A stretch of 64,000 nucleotides of DNA, taken from positions 310,001-374,000 of the forward strand of contig NZ_JACXAG020000001.1 in the NCBI RefSeq assembly GCF_014773435.2, read 5' to 3'. The translations under genes and the position numbers were made by a program. A model generated the notes under the pieces. That model made no database searches. It was not told where the DNA came from and was given only the letters and a program-made list of their open reading frames with translations. How positions within the stretch are numbered: position 1 is the first letter of the stretch; each line of letters begins with the position of its first letter. The DNA comes from Polycladospora coralii. Lineage in GTDB: Bacteria; Bacillota; Bacilli; Thermoactinomycetales; Thermoactinomycetaceae. This document shows positions 35,712 through 45,021 of this stretch, in pieces.

Positions 35712-37016
35712 TTAAGAAAAATCAATTGAATCGGTCAGCTCAAACTCTAGATCACCAATTCGAATCGTATCCCCTTCTTTAGCACCACGTTGTCTCAGTG
35801 CATCTTCAACCCCCATCTGCTTGATGGTATTGGCGAAACGAAGAATACTATCATGGTAGTTAAAGTTTGTCATTAAAATTAACTTTTCAATGCGTCGCCC
35901 TTCTACAATGTATTCTTCATTCTCCTTACGTATTGTAAACGGCTTCTCTTCCTCACTCTTATACGTTTTATGTTCCGGTAACACAGCTTGTTCTGAAACA
36001 ATCGTCACGATTCCTTCTTTCTCGGCTTGATCTAGCCGATCTGCTACTGCATAAAGTAATTCCTTAACACCTTGATGAGTCGCAGCGGATATAGGAAAGA
36101 CAGGAATATCTGGACCTACATGTGCTTTAAAAAGCGCCAAATGATCTTCTGCATCTGGTAAATCCATTTTGTTAGCTGCTACAATTTGTGGACGGTGCTC
36201 GAGATCATGACGATATCGTTTAATCTCTTCATTAATCTGCTCCCAATCTTGTACAGGGTCGCGTCCTTCTGAACCAGCCATATCAATCACATGCACCAAT
36301 ACTTTCGTACGCTCAATATGACGCAAAAATTGATGTCCTAGACCCACACCTTCATGTGCACCTTCGATCAATCCTGGTAAGTCAGCCATGACAAAGCTCC
36401 GTCCATCATCAACCTGAACCACACCTAAGTTGGGAACCAGCGTTGTAAAGTGATACGCACCAATTTTAGGACGGGCAGCCGATACGACCGATAATAGTGT
36501 CGATTTCCCTACACTCGGGTACCCGACTAAACCGATGTCAGCTAATACTTTTAGCTCTAATTCAACTTCTCGCTCAACCCCTGGCTCTCCATTTTCAGCA
36601 ATATCTGGTGCCGGGTTCGCTGGCGTTGCAAAACGGGTATTCCCTCTCCCACCACGACCTCCTTTCGCAATAATTGCCCGCTGTCCTTGATCCGTTAAAT
36701 CAGCGATTAATTCACCACTATCCAAATCGCGTACAACTGTACCTGGAGGAACTTTTACGATTTTAGATGCCGCAGCTTTTCCATGTTGTGATTTTGAGCG
36801 TCCATGTTCGCCTCTCTCTCCTTTAAAATGGCGTTGATAGCGAAAGTCCATAAGTGTCCGTAATCCTTCATCAACTTCAAAAATCACATCACTTCCTTTT
36901 CCACCGTCACCACCTGCAGGTCCCCCATTTGGAACATACTTCTCACGGCGATAAGCAACCATGCCGTTGCCACCATCGCCACCTTTAACAAATATTTTTA
37001 CTTTATCGATAAACAC
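35712..37016 (-). CDS. obg: GTPase Obg (CgtA)
   Basis: Essential GTPase tied to 50S ribosome assembly and, in B. subtilis, stress and sporulation signalling. The 434 aa protein has the glycine-rich Obg domain (1-158, [16 protein letters not shown]), the G domain with P-loop GYPSVGKST (about 166), switch FTTLVPN, DLPG and NKMD, and the C-terminal OCT domain (about 350-430). The start codon is GTG at 37014-37016. It follows spo0B by 23 nt, the same pairing as in B. subtilis. Confidence 0.96.
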   Translation of the reverse strand: MFIDKVKIFVKGGDGGNGMVAYRREKYVPNGGPAGGDGGKGSDVIFEVDEGLRTLMDFRYQRHFKGERGEHGRSKSQHGKAAASKIVKVPPGTVVRDLDSGELIADLTDQGQRAIIAKGGRGGRGNTRFATPANPAPDIAENGEPGVEREVELELKVLADIGLVGYPSVGKSTLLSVVSAARPKIGAYHFTTLVPNLGVVQVDDGRSFVMADLPGLIEGAHEGVGLGHQFLRHIERTKVLVHVIDMAGSEGRDPVQDWEQINEEIKRYRHDLEHRPQIVAANKMDLPDAEDHLALFKAHVGPDIPVFPISAATHQGVKELLYAVADRLDQAEKEGIVTIVSEQAVLPEHKTYKSEEEKPFTIRKENEEYIVEGRRIEKLILMTNFNYHDSILRFANTIKQMGVEDALRQRGAKEGDTIRIGDLEFELTDSIDFS

Positions 37017-37039
37017 CTATTTCACCTACCTAAGTCGAT

Positions 37040-37606
37040 TCATAAAGCGATTCTTAAAACCGTTTTTTCATCAGCTAAGCTGACGGATCCCGTATGTTTT
37101 CTTATACAAGTTTCTAGTCTCTCCCATTCCATAGGAGAAAAATCAAAAATCACTGCTTGCTGACCTGTTGTTTGAACGATGACATCCATATACATGTCAT
37201 CTCCAATAGATTCTAAATCTATCATTAACTGTTCCCACCCCATGTTACCGTCATCTTGCCTTTCTAACCATGGAAGTAGGGTTTGAATGACATCAAGCAT
37301 ACGTTTCTGTAGTGGAATGTCCGTAAAAGGCAACGCGACATGAACCGAGAGATGAATCAGCCAGCGACGATAATGTTGTTTTAATAAAAGTAAGGTGACC
37401 GCCAGCGGTGCATATGAAAACTGTGCCAGCTTTCGTTCTGTTTCTGCTTGCGCACACAGTTTATGTAAATACGCCTTTATCCGCTCCGGCTTGTCCATAC
37501 TTTGATACCCCAATAAAACTTGAACGTGATTCATGAGATCATGGCGCTGATTCGCCAAGATATCTTGAATCACCGCTGCTGTACTTTGGGTTAGTGGTTT
37601 GCTCAT
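37040..37606 (-). CDS. spo0B: Sporulation initiation phosphotransferase Spo0B-like
   Basis: Phosphorelay protein that passes phosphate from Spo0F to Spo0A. The 188 aa length fits. The chosen ATG at 37604-37606 follows CGGAGG at good spacing. The phosphorylated-His helix reads QRHDLMNHVQVLLGY (about residue 24), the motif in which Spo0B carries its histidine. The C-terminal half is poorly conserved, as is usual, and resembles a degenerate ATPase fold. The place between rpmA and obg supports the assignment. Confidence 0.9.
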   Translation of the reverse strand: MSKPLTQSTAAVIQDILANQRHDLMNHVQVLLGYQSMDKPERIKAYLHKLCAQAETERKLAQFSYAPLAVTLLLLKQHYRRWLIHLSVHVALPFTDIPLQKRMLDVIQTLLPWLERQDDGNMGWEQLMIDLESIGDDMYMDVIVQTTGQQAVIFDFSPMEWERLETCIRKHTGSVSLADEKTVLRIAL

Positions 37607-37663
37607 GAGTAGCCTCCGAATGGTAGAATGGTATACTTTCATTTATCATCATTCTTACGATTC

Positions 37664-37709
37664 GTATACAAAAAGCCCTTTTCCTGCACACAGTCAGAAA
37701 AAGGGCTTT
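37664..37709 (-). terminator. Terminator after rpmA
   Basis: AAAGCCCTTTT (37672-37682) pairs with AAAAGGGCTTT (37699-37709); on the minus strand TTTTTGTAT follows. It ends the rplU-prp-rpmA transcript ahead of spo0B. Confidence 0.85.
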
Positions 37710-37730
37710 CCCATTATCAGATGCTTCAAG

Positions 37731-38039
37731 TTAAGCTTGAGCTGCTGCAACCTCAGCTTGTGCTACTGGGTAGATGCTAACACGTTTTTTATTACGTCCA
37801 AGACGCTCAAAACGCACGACACCATCTTCAGTTGCAAAAAGGGTGTCGTCTCCACCTTTACCCACATTTAAGCCAGGGTAAATCTTTGTTCCACGTTGAC
37901 GCACTAAAATGTTGCCAGCTAAGACAAACTGTCCATCTCCGCGCTTAACGCCTAAACGCTTCGATACGCTGTCACGACCGTTTTTAGTAGAACCTACCCC
38001 TTTTTTAGATGCGAAACATTGAAGATTAAGTTTAAGCAT
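37731..38039 (-). CDS. rpmA: 50S ribosomal protein bL27
   Basis: Ribosomal protein of 102 aa whose N-terminal tail reaches the peptidyl transferase centre. It starts [14 protein letters not shown] at the ATG 38037-38039, behind AGAGGTGG. The extra N-terminal residues before the Ala-Ser are the extension that Prp protease removes in Bacillota; the usual LQFFA reads LQCFA here. The C-terminal tail is unusually rich in Ala (AEVAAAQA). It is the last gene of rplU-prp-rpmA. Confidence 0.97.
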   Translation of the reverse strand: MLKLNLQCFASKKGVGSTKNGRDSVSKRLGVKRGDGQFVLAGNILVRQRGTKIYPGLNVGKGGDDTLFATEDGVVRFERLGRNKKRVSIYPVAQAEVAAAQA

Positions 38040-38071
38040 GATATCCACCTCTTTCGATTCACTAATTTAAA

Positions 38072-38401
38072 TTACCACTCGCTTATTTTAACATAAGACG
38101 GGAACTCATCCGCTACATTTTGAAGCGATAAAAACATGGCTTCTAATAATAATCGAATAGAAGCTTGTTTTTCAGAGGATAATCGGTCTGGAAGTTGACA
38201 ATCAATCTTACCGTTGCCATCATCACTCGCATGTACCTGCACATCAAACATCTGCTCAATGGCATTCACCATCCCGATGGAAATACCAGAGACAGCTGCA
38301 CAGACAATGTCTTTACCTGATTGATCATATTCGGCATGCCCAGTAATGCGTATCCGTTCCATTCGATTCTCATGGTCTCGCTTCACACGTATCCGAATCA
38401 T
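38072..38401 (-). CDS. prp: Ribosomal-processing cysteine protease Prp
   Basis: Cleaves the N-terminal extension of bL27. The 109 aa protein has the catalytic His in ITGHAEY (His22) and the catalytic Cys in DIVCAAVSG (Cys34), the same positions as in the Staphylococcus aureus enzyme. It begins one base after the rplU stop codon and lies 32 nt before rpmA, whose product it processes. In B. subtilis it is called ysxB. Confidence 0.95.
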   Translation of the reverse strand: MIRIRVKRDHENRMERIRITGHAEYDQSGKDIVCAAVSGISIGMVNAIEQMFDVQVHASDDGNGKIDCQLPDRLSSEKQASIRLLLEAMFLSLQNVADEFPSYVKISEW

Positions 38402-38713
38402 TTACGCCTCGATGCTATCGATCACGACTTTAGTAAACGGCTGGCGATGACCTTTTTTACGTTTGTAGTTCTTTTTTGGTTTATATTTAAACACAGTAAT
38501 TTTTTTCGCTTTGCCATGTTTAACTACTTTACCCGTAACTTTAGCGCCATCTAAAACAGGTGCACCTACTTTAGTTTCACCATCTTGGCTTACGAGCAAT
38601 ACTTTGTCGAATGTAACTGCTTCGCCTTCTTGGGCATCCAATTTTTCAATAAATAAGACACTATCTTTTTCTACACGGTACTGTTTACCGCCTGTTTCGA
38701 TCAATGCGTACAT
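38402..38713 (-). CDS. rplU: 50S ribosomal protein bL21
   Basis: A 103 aa ribosomal protein of the large subunit, starting [14 protein letters not shown] and ending with the basic [17 protein letters not shown] stretch that binds 23S rRNA. It is the first gene of the rplU-prp-rpmA operon. A GAGGAGG ribosome site lies ahead, and the 5' leader holds an L21-type structured element that probably mediates autoregulation. Confidence 0.97.
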   Translation of the reverse strand: MYALIETGGKQYRVEKDSVLFIEKLDAQEGEAVTFDKVLLVSQDGETKVGAPVLDGAKVTGKVVKHGKAKKITVFKYKPKKNYKRKKGHRQPFTKVVIDSIEA

Positions 38714-38715
38714 GT

Positions 38716-38805
38716 CAATCCTCCTCGATATAGAGACTCGCCATGATGAGGGAGACCGACTAAAGTTGGTCTTTCACCCTATCATGTGCGGTTATAATAA
38801 CCACA
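38716..38805 (-). ncRNA. Ribosomal protein L21 leader (candidate)
   Basis: The about 90 nt leader of rplU contains a hairpin with arms AGACCAAC and GTCGGTCT around TTTA (38753-38772), flanked by a conserved-looking ACCGCACATGATAGGG segment. Position and layout agree with the L21 leader family known upstream of rplU in Bacillota, which is thought to bind L21. No alignment was run. Confidence 0.6.
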
Positions 38806-38811
38806 ACGAAC

Positions 38812-38841
38812 ATCTTAGCATAAATCACTTTCATTTGTCAA
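38812..38841 (-). promoter_or_regulatory. SigA-type promoter of rplU operon
   Basis: TTGACA (minus strand, 38836-38841) and TAAGAT (38812-38817) lie 18 bases apart, just upstream of the L21 leader. The promoter overlaps the end of the eamA coding region. Confidence 0.65.
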
Positions 38842-39717
38842 AGCAGTTTTACTTAGGTGTACCCGCTCAACATGTAAGATCAAAACACTGATTAAAACAC
38901 CGACTGCGCCAGCGATTTGCAAGGGCATTATTTTTTCTGCTAAAAATAGCCAACCCAATACTAAGGCGATTAACGGTGAAATGTAGGTCCAAGTCGTCGG
39001 AAAAACCGGATTGGTTGCCTTGACCAAATAGAAAAAGAGCGAATAAGCAATACAAGTTCCAAACACCGTCAAGTAGATTAATGACCAAATAGCACCTTGT
39101 GTGAGGACATGGGTAAATGGAAGTTCAAACAAAGATGCCAGCAGAAGGAGAAATACGCCTCCAAAAATGAGTTGTAAGCCATTACTTGTAATCGGTGAGA
39201 GTGATTGGGTTACGCTTGAAAATCGGATCAATGTGAGTGCATAAACAAGTTCTGTAAACAACAACGCAAGTAACCCTATGATCCCATTGGTATCCAGTAT
39301 CGTTACACCACTTAATAGAATGGATAGAACGCTGACAAAACCAAAACCTAAAGCGAAAATAGTTGTTGTTCGTAAAGATTGCTTGTGTAGTAAAATGCCT
39401 GCTAGCATGGTAAATAAAGGTTTTGTAGCCACAATCATCGCTGCCATACCAGAGCTTACATACTGTTCTGACCAGAAAAGTGCCGCAAAACAAAGTCCAG
39501 TCAGTCCAATTCCTCCTCCTACCATTTCTAGCCACATTTTCCCTTTTACTTGCCGCAAGTATTTCCACCCCCCTAGGAATAGGAGGACTAAAATTCCGCC
39601 GACAAAAAAGCGTAACCCCGCAAATAAAAAAGGTGGGAACCCTCCATTTAAACCAATCTTAATACTCATAAAGGTTGTTCCAAAAATCAGACACATGAGT
39701 AGATATCGCATCATCAT
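38815..39717 (-). CDS. EamA family (DMT) transporter
   Basis: A 300 aa membrane protein with ten predicted transmembrane helices arranged as two EamA repeats (about 1-135 and 145-285), typical of drug/metabolite exporters of the YdcZ/RhaT type. The start follows CGAAAGGAGTGG. It is divergent from a MocR regulator (100 nt gap), an arrangement in which the regulator usually controls the transporter in response to an amino acid or vitamin-like effector. The substrate is unknown. Its 3' end overlaps the rplU promoter. Confidence 0.88.
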   Translation of the reverse strand: MMMRYLLMCLIFGTTFMSIKIGLNGGFPPFLFAGLRFFVGGILVLLFLGGWKYLRQVKGKMWLEMVGGGIGLTGLCFAALFWSEQYVSSGMAAMIVATKPLFTMLAGILLHKQSLRTTTIFALGFGFVSVLSILLSGVTILDTNGIIGLLALLFTELVYALTLIRFSSVTQSLSPITSNGLQLIFGGVFLLLLASLFELPFTHVLTQGAIWSLIYLTVFGTCIAYSLFFYLVKATNPVFPTTWTYISPLIALVLGWLFLAEKIMPLQIAGAVGVLISVLILHVERVHLSKTALTNESDLC

Positions 39718-39745
39718 TTTATTTCCACTCCTTTCGAAACTGTGT

Positions 39746-39801
39746 GTTATATTCGTTATATGACATAGATGCTATAACAGTAAAACAATCTCTATAACAG
39801 T
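39746..39801. promoter_or_regulatory. Candidate MocR operator between eamA and its regulator
   Basis: CTATAACAGT occurs twice on the plus strand at 39772-39781 and 39792-39801, starting exactly 20 bases apart. The core TATAAC also appears twice on the minus strand (39746-39751 and 39755-39760). Paired direct repeats at a helical multiple are typical of MocR binding sites such as that of GabR. Some copies may be -10 elements. Confidence 0.5.
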
Positions 39802-39817
39802 TGAAAGGAGTAGAAAT

Positions 39818-41293
39818 ATGTTTGTCACATTAGATCGCAACGCCTCAATTTCTTTGGTTGATCAAATTACATTAGCCCTGATTGAGCGAATCCAATCAGG
39901 TTTGCATTATGATGGTGAAAAACTACCATCTGTCCGAAATTTATCGCAAAATCTCGGTGTAAGTTTGTTGACAGTCGTAAAAGCATATGAACAATTAGAG
40001 AAAAAGGGCTTTATCAAACGTCATCACGGTAAAGGAACTTTCATTCGTATCCCTATTACAAGTGAGGTGAATAAGCAAGAAAACGATCCCTTTAATTGGC
40101 AACATGACATTCAAGATTATATTGGGCGCTCCACCTTCGGACAAGTGACACAAAAAAAGAGCGGCGCATACCCCCTCCATCTAACGACATTAAATACTGA
40201 CCAGCTTCCTCTAGATTTGATCATACAAGCGAGCCAACAAGCCCTTTCCGAGACTACCTCAATCGGATCTTATGCGAGTCAAATAGGCGACCCGGATCTG
40301 CGCGTCGTTATTTCACAATATTTAAGGCAATGGGGTGATCACTGCTCTCCTTCTGATTTTTTAATTACAAGTGGTAGTCAACAAGGTATCGATTTAATTG
40401 CACGTACCTTTATCGGTCCTGGAGATGTGGTGATTATGGAATCTCCTACCTATCCAGGTGCAATTGATGCCTTTCGTTCGAGGGGAGCCACCATTTTAAC
40501 CGTCTCCTTAAATGAAGAGGGCATGCAATTAGATCGGCTCATACAGCTGTTTGATCGTTACACACCCAAGTTGATCTATACAATACCTACGGCTCAAAAT
40601 CCGACAGGAGTATCCTCTCCTTTAAAAAAGCGAAGACAATTACTCGAAATAGCCGAAATCTATCACTGTTTGATCGTTGAGGATGATCCATGGTATGAAA
40701 TCTATTATGAATCACCACCACCTCCACCCCTCTATTTGTTAGATCAAACGGGACATGTCATTTACTTAAAAGGTTTTAGCAAAACTTTATCACCAGGCCT
40801 TCGCGTAGGTATGTTGGCAGCGAAAGGACCTATTCTTTACAAACTACTAAATGTTAAAGCTGTGTCTGATTTATGTACCCCCTTACTCAACCAGCGCATC
40901 TACTATCATCTTTTACAAGAAAAAGCTTGCACAACTTATTTTGCCTCACTTCGTAAAACATTACGCTCACGCCGGGACCATGTGCACCAACTTTTATTAA
41001 AACATGCTCCATCTGAAGTAACATGGCGTTTACCTTCTGGTGGATATTGTTTCTGGATCACATTACCGCCCAATATACAAACGCAAGAACTCATTGCCCA
41101 ATCAGCACAATTAGGTATCACCCTTTTAGATGGGGCAGTTTGCCATCCTAGTATTTCTGATCACAAACATATTCGTCTATCCTTTGCTTCTCTTCCGCTA
41201 CAACAATTAGAAGAAGGCATCCGAACGCTATGTCAAGTAATGCATGATATCCAATCAACATCCCTGCCCTTCACTACGGAAACGAGTATCTAA
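39818..41293 (+). CDS. MocR-type GntR/aminotransferase regulator (EamA-linked)
   Basis: A 491 aa regulator with an N-terminal GntR winged helix (about 10-80; LPSVRNLSQNLGVS) and a fold type I aminotransferase domain. The PLP lysine is in LKGFSKTLSPGLRVG, and NPTG is present. The start follows GAAAGGAG. It is divergent from an EamA exporter gene, and direct repeats in the spacer are likely binding sites. Relatives include PdxR, GabR and LysG-like regulators; the effector is unknown. It probably represses or activates the exporter in response to an amino compound. Confidence 0.9.
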   Translation: MFVTLDRNASISLVDQITLALIERIQSGLHYDGEKLPSVRNLSQNLGVSLLTVVKAYEQLEKKGFIKRHHGKGTFIRIPITSEVNKQENDPFNWQHDIQDYIGRSTFGQVTQKKSGAYPLHLTTLNTDQLPLDLIIQASQQALSETTSIGSYASQIGDPDLRVVISQYLRQWGDHCSPSDFLITSGSQQGIDLIARTFIGPGDVVIMESPTYPGAIDAFRSRGATILTVSLNEEGMQLDRLIQLFDRYTPKLIYTIPTAQNPTGVSSPLKKRRQLLEIAEIYHCLIVEDDPWYEIYYESPPPPPLYLLDQTGHVIYLKGFSKTLSPGLRVGMLAAKGPILYKLLNVKAVSDLCTPLLNQRIYYHLLQEKACTTYFASLRKTLRSRRDHVHQLLLKHAPSEVTWRLPSGGYCFWITLPPNIQTQELIAQSAQLGITLLDGAVCHPSISDHKHIRLSFASLPLQQLEEGIRTLCQVMHDIQSTSLPFTTETSI

Positions 41294-41351
41294 GAGAAAT
41301 TTAACGGAGTGAAAATACTAATAATGGAAAAGCTATGGTTGAGGTGATGAG

Positions 41352-42374
41352 ATGAAACCTTTTCAACCTGATTTGGTCTTTTTTGAACCAGATTCCTTAA
41401 ATTATCCATTAGGGAAAAAACTATATCAACAGTTTAAAGAACAACGCGTTGAGGTACGTATGACCACCTCACATAACCGAGTGACGGGTATCCCTGGAGA
41501 AAATGATTTGGAGAAGTACCGTGTCGCCAAACGAACCTTGGTTGTGGGTATACGTAAGACATTAAAATTTGAAACGTCAAAGCCCTCTGCAGAATATGCC
41601 ATCCCTCTGGCAACAGGGTGCATGGGACATTGCCATTATTGCTATTTACAAACGACGATGGGAAACCGTCCCTATATTCGTGTTTATGTGAACTTAGATG
41701 AAATATTTGCAGCTGCCAAGCATTATATTGCGGAACGAGAGCCTGAAATTACACACTTTGAAGCTGCTTGTACCTCTGATCCTGTCGGATTGGAACATAT
41801 TACGGGTTCTCTCAAACAGGCGATTGAATTTTTTGGTCAAGAACCTCTTGGTCGTTTACGGTTTGTGACCAAGTTCCACACAGTAGACGGCTTACTAGAT
41901 GCCCAACATAATGGCCATACACGAATTCGTTTCAGTATTAATGCAGATACCGTCATTCGCCAATATGAACCGGCCACCGCTCGTCTTGATGAGCGAATCG
42001 AAGCGGCTACAAAAGTAGCTTATAGTAAATACCCCATTGGGTTTATTATTGCACCACTCATGATTTTTGATGGATGGGAAGCGGAGTACGATGATTTATT
42101 GTTTCGATTGCGGCAATCATTACCGGTTGATTTACCTCCTCCACATTTTGAACTTATTAGTCATCGATTCACCAAAACAGCAAAACGGGTCATTGAAGAA
42201 CGATACCCCAAAACCAAATTGGAGATGGATGAGGAAAAACGAAAGAAAAAATGGGGCAAATATGGCAGAGTGAAGTATATTTATCAAGATGAAGAAAGAA
42301 ATGCATTAAAATCCCATATGGAAGAACGCATTCATCACCATTTTCCCAACGCAGAGATTGATTACTTTACGTAA
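41352..42374 (+). CDS. splB: Spore photoproduct lyase
   Basis: Radical SAM enzyme that repairs the UV-induced thymine dimer 5-thyminyl-5,6-dihydrothymine in germinating spores. The 340 aa protein has the cluster motif TGCMGHCHYC (Cys90, Cys94, Cys97; spacing C-x3-C-x2-C) and the conserved Cys in EAACTSDPVG that acts as hydrogen donor. The length matches B. subtilis SplB. It follows the MocR gene by 58 nt on the plus strand. No splA gene is seen next to it. Confidence 0.95.
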   Translation: MKPFQPDLVFFEPDSLNYPLGKKLYQQFKEQRVEVRMTTSHNRVTGIPGENDLEKYRVAKRTLVVGIRKTLKFETSKPSAEYAIPLATGCMGHCHYCYLQTTMGNRPYIRVYVNLDEIFAAAKHYIAEREPEITHFEAACTSDPVGLEHITGSLKQAIEFFGQEPLGRLRFVTKFHTVDGLLDAQHNGHTRIRFSINADTVIRQYEPATARLDERIEAATKVAYSKYPIGFIIAPLMIFDGWEAEYDDLLFRLRQSLPVDLPPPHFELISHRFTKTAKRVIEERYPKTKLEMDEEKRKKKWGKYGRVKYIYQDEERNALKSHMEERIHHHFPNAEIDYFT

Positions 42375-42380
42375 ATATCG

Positions 42381-42418
42381 TGATCAGCCTTAGAATAATC
42401 CTTGTCTAAGGCTGATCA
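42381..42418. terminator. Hairpin between splB and spoIVFB
   Basis: TGATCAGCCTTAG (42381-42393) pairs perfectly with CTAAGGCTGATCA (42406-42418) between two convergent genes. It includes the spoIVFB stop codon. Neither side has a strong T-run, so termination efficiency is uncertain. Confidence 0.6.
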
Positions 42419-43285
42419 TGACAGCAACTCATTGACATCGCTATGATAATGACCATATTCAAAGTAGTGCTTAAGAATCATCTCCTCGGTGATCTGCCCC
42501 ACTACATTTCCTGTAGGATCGAGAATACGTATGACATGATATTTCCCTTTATACCAACCCGTCATCGTATGCCATAAACCATCATCTTCATATACCGTAA
42601 GCGCCTTTCTTTTCTGCTTCAACACGGATTTCTGATTTAAACGACTGAGTAAAAACCGGATAAATTGATAGCGCCTCTGTTTTAACGCCACGATATTAGA
42701 AAATATCAAAAATGACATTAATACAATCCCGTTAAAAGCATATGGAGTAGACAGGATCCATAATAGGCTGATCCAAATGAAACATGCACTGATTATACTA
42801 AACCAGAGGGTATATAAAATACACTTTTGATAGGGGAGAAAATAGCTAAATACAGCCTGTAATACTTTCCCGCCGTCAAGTGGGTAGATGGGTAGTAAAT
42901 TAAAGCTGATTAAGACCAAGTTGGCCTGTATAAAATAGGCAGTCCATTGCTGATCCCAAAGACCGCTATACATAAAAAGTAAGCTCATGATAATTAACCA
43001 CACATGTTGAAAAGGCCCTGCTAACGCGACCACAATCTCTTCGCGTGCTGAAACATTTCCCCACTCATCTACTTCGGCAACCCCACCATAGGGTAGGATT
43101 TCCATCTTCCGAATACGCCAACCGTAGGACCAGGCTGCTGTAATATGTCCCAATTCGTGAATCACAACGAGCACAAATAAGGTCATCAACTCAATAAAAT
43201 GGCCTGTCCAAACTGCAGAACAGACCACTAACCAGAACAAAGGATGTATCTTTACTGAAAAACCTTGCCATGGATATTTACTCAA
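42416..43285 (-). CDS. spoIVFB: Sporulation intramembrane metalloprotease SpoIVFB
   Basis: Site-2-type protease that cleaves pro-SigK in the mother cell membrane. The 289 aa protein has the zinc motif HELGH (His43, Glu44, His47) in an early transmembrane helix and NLLPIYPLDGG with Asp137, exactly the positions known in B. subtilis. About six transmembrane helices are followed by a cytoplasmic CBS-like domain (about 225-289). Its start overlaps the spoIVFA stop by 8 nt. A hairpin shared with convergent splB ends the unit. Confidence 0.94.
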   Translation of the reverse strand: MSKYPWQGFSVKIHPLFWLVVCSAVWTGHFIELMTLFVLVVIHELGHITAAWSYGWRIRKMEILPYGGVAEVDEWGNVSAREEIVVALAGPFQHVWLIIMSLLFMYSGLWDQQWTAYFIQANLVLISFNLLPIYPLDGGKVLQAVFSYFLPYQKCILYTLWFSIISACFIWISLLWILSTPYAFNGIVLMSFLIFSNIVALKQRRYQFIRFLLSRLNQKSVLKQKRKALTVYEDDGLWHTMTGWYKGKYHVIRILDPTGNVVGQITEEMILKHYFEYGHYHSDVNELLS

Positions 43286-44081
43286 AAGACATCACATCCA
43301 CTGGATTAATAAACCGATCTTGGTGTTCTACAGCCAAATACACCATAGATTTCTGATCTGAACGGACAGCACTTCCGATTACATCTCCACGCTTAACCCA
43401 ATCTTTCTGTTTAACCTGAATGTCATCCAGTAATCCATACCATGTGACCACACCACTCATATGTTGAACTTTTACAAGGTTCCCCAGACCCTCTTTGTTT
43501 CCAACAAAAACGACTAATCCTTCGGCAGCTGCATGCACAGGTGCACCATCGGTTGTGTAGAGCACCAAGCCTTTCCGTTTTTCATCGAACGGTAGACCAA
43601 CTGTTCCTTTTACGGGAGCACTCCACGTGATCACTTGTTCCTTATCTTCCTTGTCTTTTTGAAATGCAGGCAGAATTGCAGGTGCTTCTCCTATATATTT
43701 TTCGTATTGTGCTGACATACCAGCAAAGTTAAATTCTCGTGTAAATGCTTGTGTCATAAATCGCTCAGCTGGCTTTAAAATAGGGGTATGCGCTTGAAAT
43801 ATCAGCAACGTAACCACAAATAAAAGCGCCGAAATCAACAGTTGCGTCTTAAACCAGTTAGACTTTCTTTTGATCGGATGCTTCGCTCCAACGTAGGGTT
43901 GATTCCACGGTTCAACATCAGGTGACATGTGATAGAAGTCTAATTCATGCGGTTTAATAGGAGGCGGAAGTGCCATTTTCTCACGTTCTTTACCCTGTTT
44001 GAGAAATTGTACTTTTTGTTCACGTCTTTTTTTGACATTTTGGTTCCATCTCTCTAATGACATCATCTTCACCCAGTTCAT
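43278..44081 (-). CDS. spoIVFA: SpoIVFA, regulator of the SpoIVFB protease
   Basis: Membrane protein that inhibits and anchors SpoIVFB until the forespore signal arrives. The 267 aa protein has a basic cytoplasmic N-terminus (1-77), one transmembrane helix (about 80-97) and an extracytoplasmic M23 peptidase-like domain (about 165-265) that lacks the HxH zinc ligands, as in SpoIVFA. The start could also be the ATG six codons later. It overlaps spoIVFB by 8 nt. Confidence 0.9.
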   Translation of the reverse strand: MNWVKMMSLERWNQNVKKRREQKVQFLKQGKEREKMALPPPIKPHELDFYHMSPDVEPWNQPYVGAKHPIKRKSNWFKTQLLISALLFVVTLLIFQAHTPILKPAERFMTQAFTREFNFAGMSAQYEKYIGEAPAILPAFQKDKEDKEQVITWSAPVKGTVGLPFDEKRKGLVLYTTDGAPVHAAAEGLVVFVGNKEGLGNLVKVQHMSGVVTWYGLLDDIQVKQKDWVKRGDVIGSAVRSDQKSMVYLAVEHQDRFINPVDVMSFE

Positions 44082-44119
44082 CCATACTTTTATTGCATAC
44101 TATGCATGTCCATTTTTGA

Positions 44120-44151
44120 TTATGCAAAAAAACCACTACAAGGTAGCGGTT
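44120..44151 (-). terminator. Terminator after minD
   Basis: AACCACTAC and GTAGCGGTT (44131-44151) form a short stem with one mismatch, followed on the minus strand by TTTTTTGCATAA. It separates minD from spoIVFA. Confidence 0.65.
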
Positions 44152-44208
44152 AATTTTGCTGCTAGTATGTATGATTTACCGTCGTGTACACCACTAATAT
44201 GCTGTAAC

Positions 44209-45003
44209 TTATGAAAAACCAAACCATCTTTTTACTTTCGTAATCGTTTTAATCTCTTTATCAAGTGCTAATAAGGGGACCATCTCACCTTGTATACGTT
44301 TGGCAATGTTGCGATATGCTTTTCCACATAGATTTCTACTTTCAAAAACAATCGGCTCTCCTAAGTTGCCAGCTCGAATCACTTGCTCATCATCTGGTAC
44401 AATACCTAATAAATCAATCGACAACACAGACACAATTTCATCTATATCCATCATGCTACCATCTTTAGTCATATGTTTTCGATAGCGATTAATGACTAGT
44501 TTAGGAGATCCGATATTTTCTTTTTCCAATAGCCCAATGACCCGATCAGCATCTCGAATAGCTGTATTCTCAGGTGTAGTTACAACAATAGCTTGATCAG
44601 CACCCGCCACAGCATATTGAAATCCAAGTTCAATTCCCGCTGGACAATCAATCACAACATAGTCAAATGTTTCTTTTAAATCTGTAGTCAGATCTCGAAT
44701 ATGCTCAGGTCGAAGTGCTGATTTGTCTTTCGTTTGCGCAGCTGGCAATAGATACAATTCCTTACATCTTTTATCTCGAATCAAAGCTTGCTTTACCTGA
44801 CAGCGTTCTTCTAAGACGTCTATAATATCATATATGATACGATTTTCTAGTCCCATTAAAACATCTAGATTACGCAGACCAATATCCGTATCGATTACAC
44901 AAACTTTTTTTCCGGTTAACGCAAGTGCCGTGGCAAGGTTTGCAGAGGTGGTCGTTTTGCCTACACCTCCTTTTCCAGATGTGATGACAATACTTTCGCC
45001 CAA
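44209..45003 (-). CDS. minD: Septum site-determining ATPase MinD
   Basis: Membrane-cycling ATPase that positions MinC near the poles. The 264 aa protein has the deviant Walker A GKGGVGKTT (about 10-18), the DTDIGLRNLD switch and the C-terminal amphipathic membrane-targeting stretch (KVKRWFGFS). The start is TTG at 45001-45003, behind AAAGGAGAG. It follows minC by 18 nt. Confidence 0.96.
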   Translation of the reverse strand: MGESIVITSGKGGVGKTTTSANLATALALTGKKVCVIDTDIGLRNLDVLMGLENRIIYDIIDVLEERCQVKQALIRDKRCKELYLLPAAQTKDKSALRPEHIRDLTTDLKETFDYVVIDCPAGIELGFQYAVAGADQAIVVTTPENTAIRDADRVIGLLEKENIGSPKLVINRYRKHMTKDGSMMDIDEIVSVLSIDLLGIVPDDEQVIRAGNLGEPIVFESRNLCGKAYRNIAKRIQGEMVPLLALDKEIKTITKVKRWFGFS

Positions 45004-45021
45004 GTTAGTCTCTCCTTTCTC

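Noticed and set aside
39278-39763. A 161-codon frame on the plus strand
   Set aside because: It is antisense to eamA, whose ten-helix product is clear, and it has no recognisable domain.
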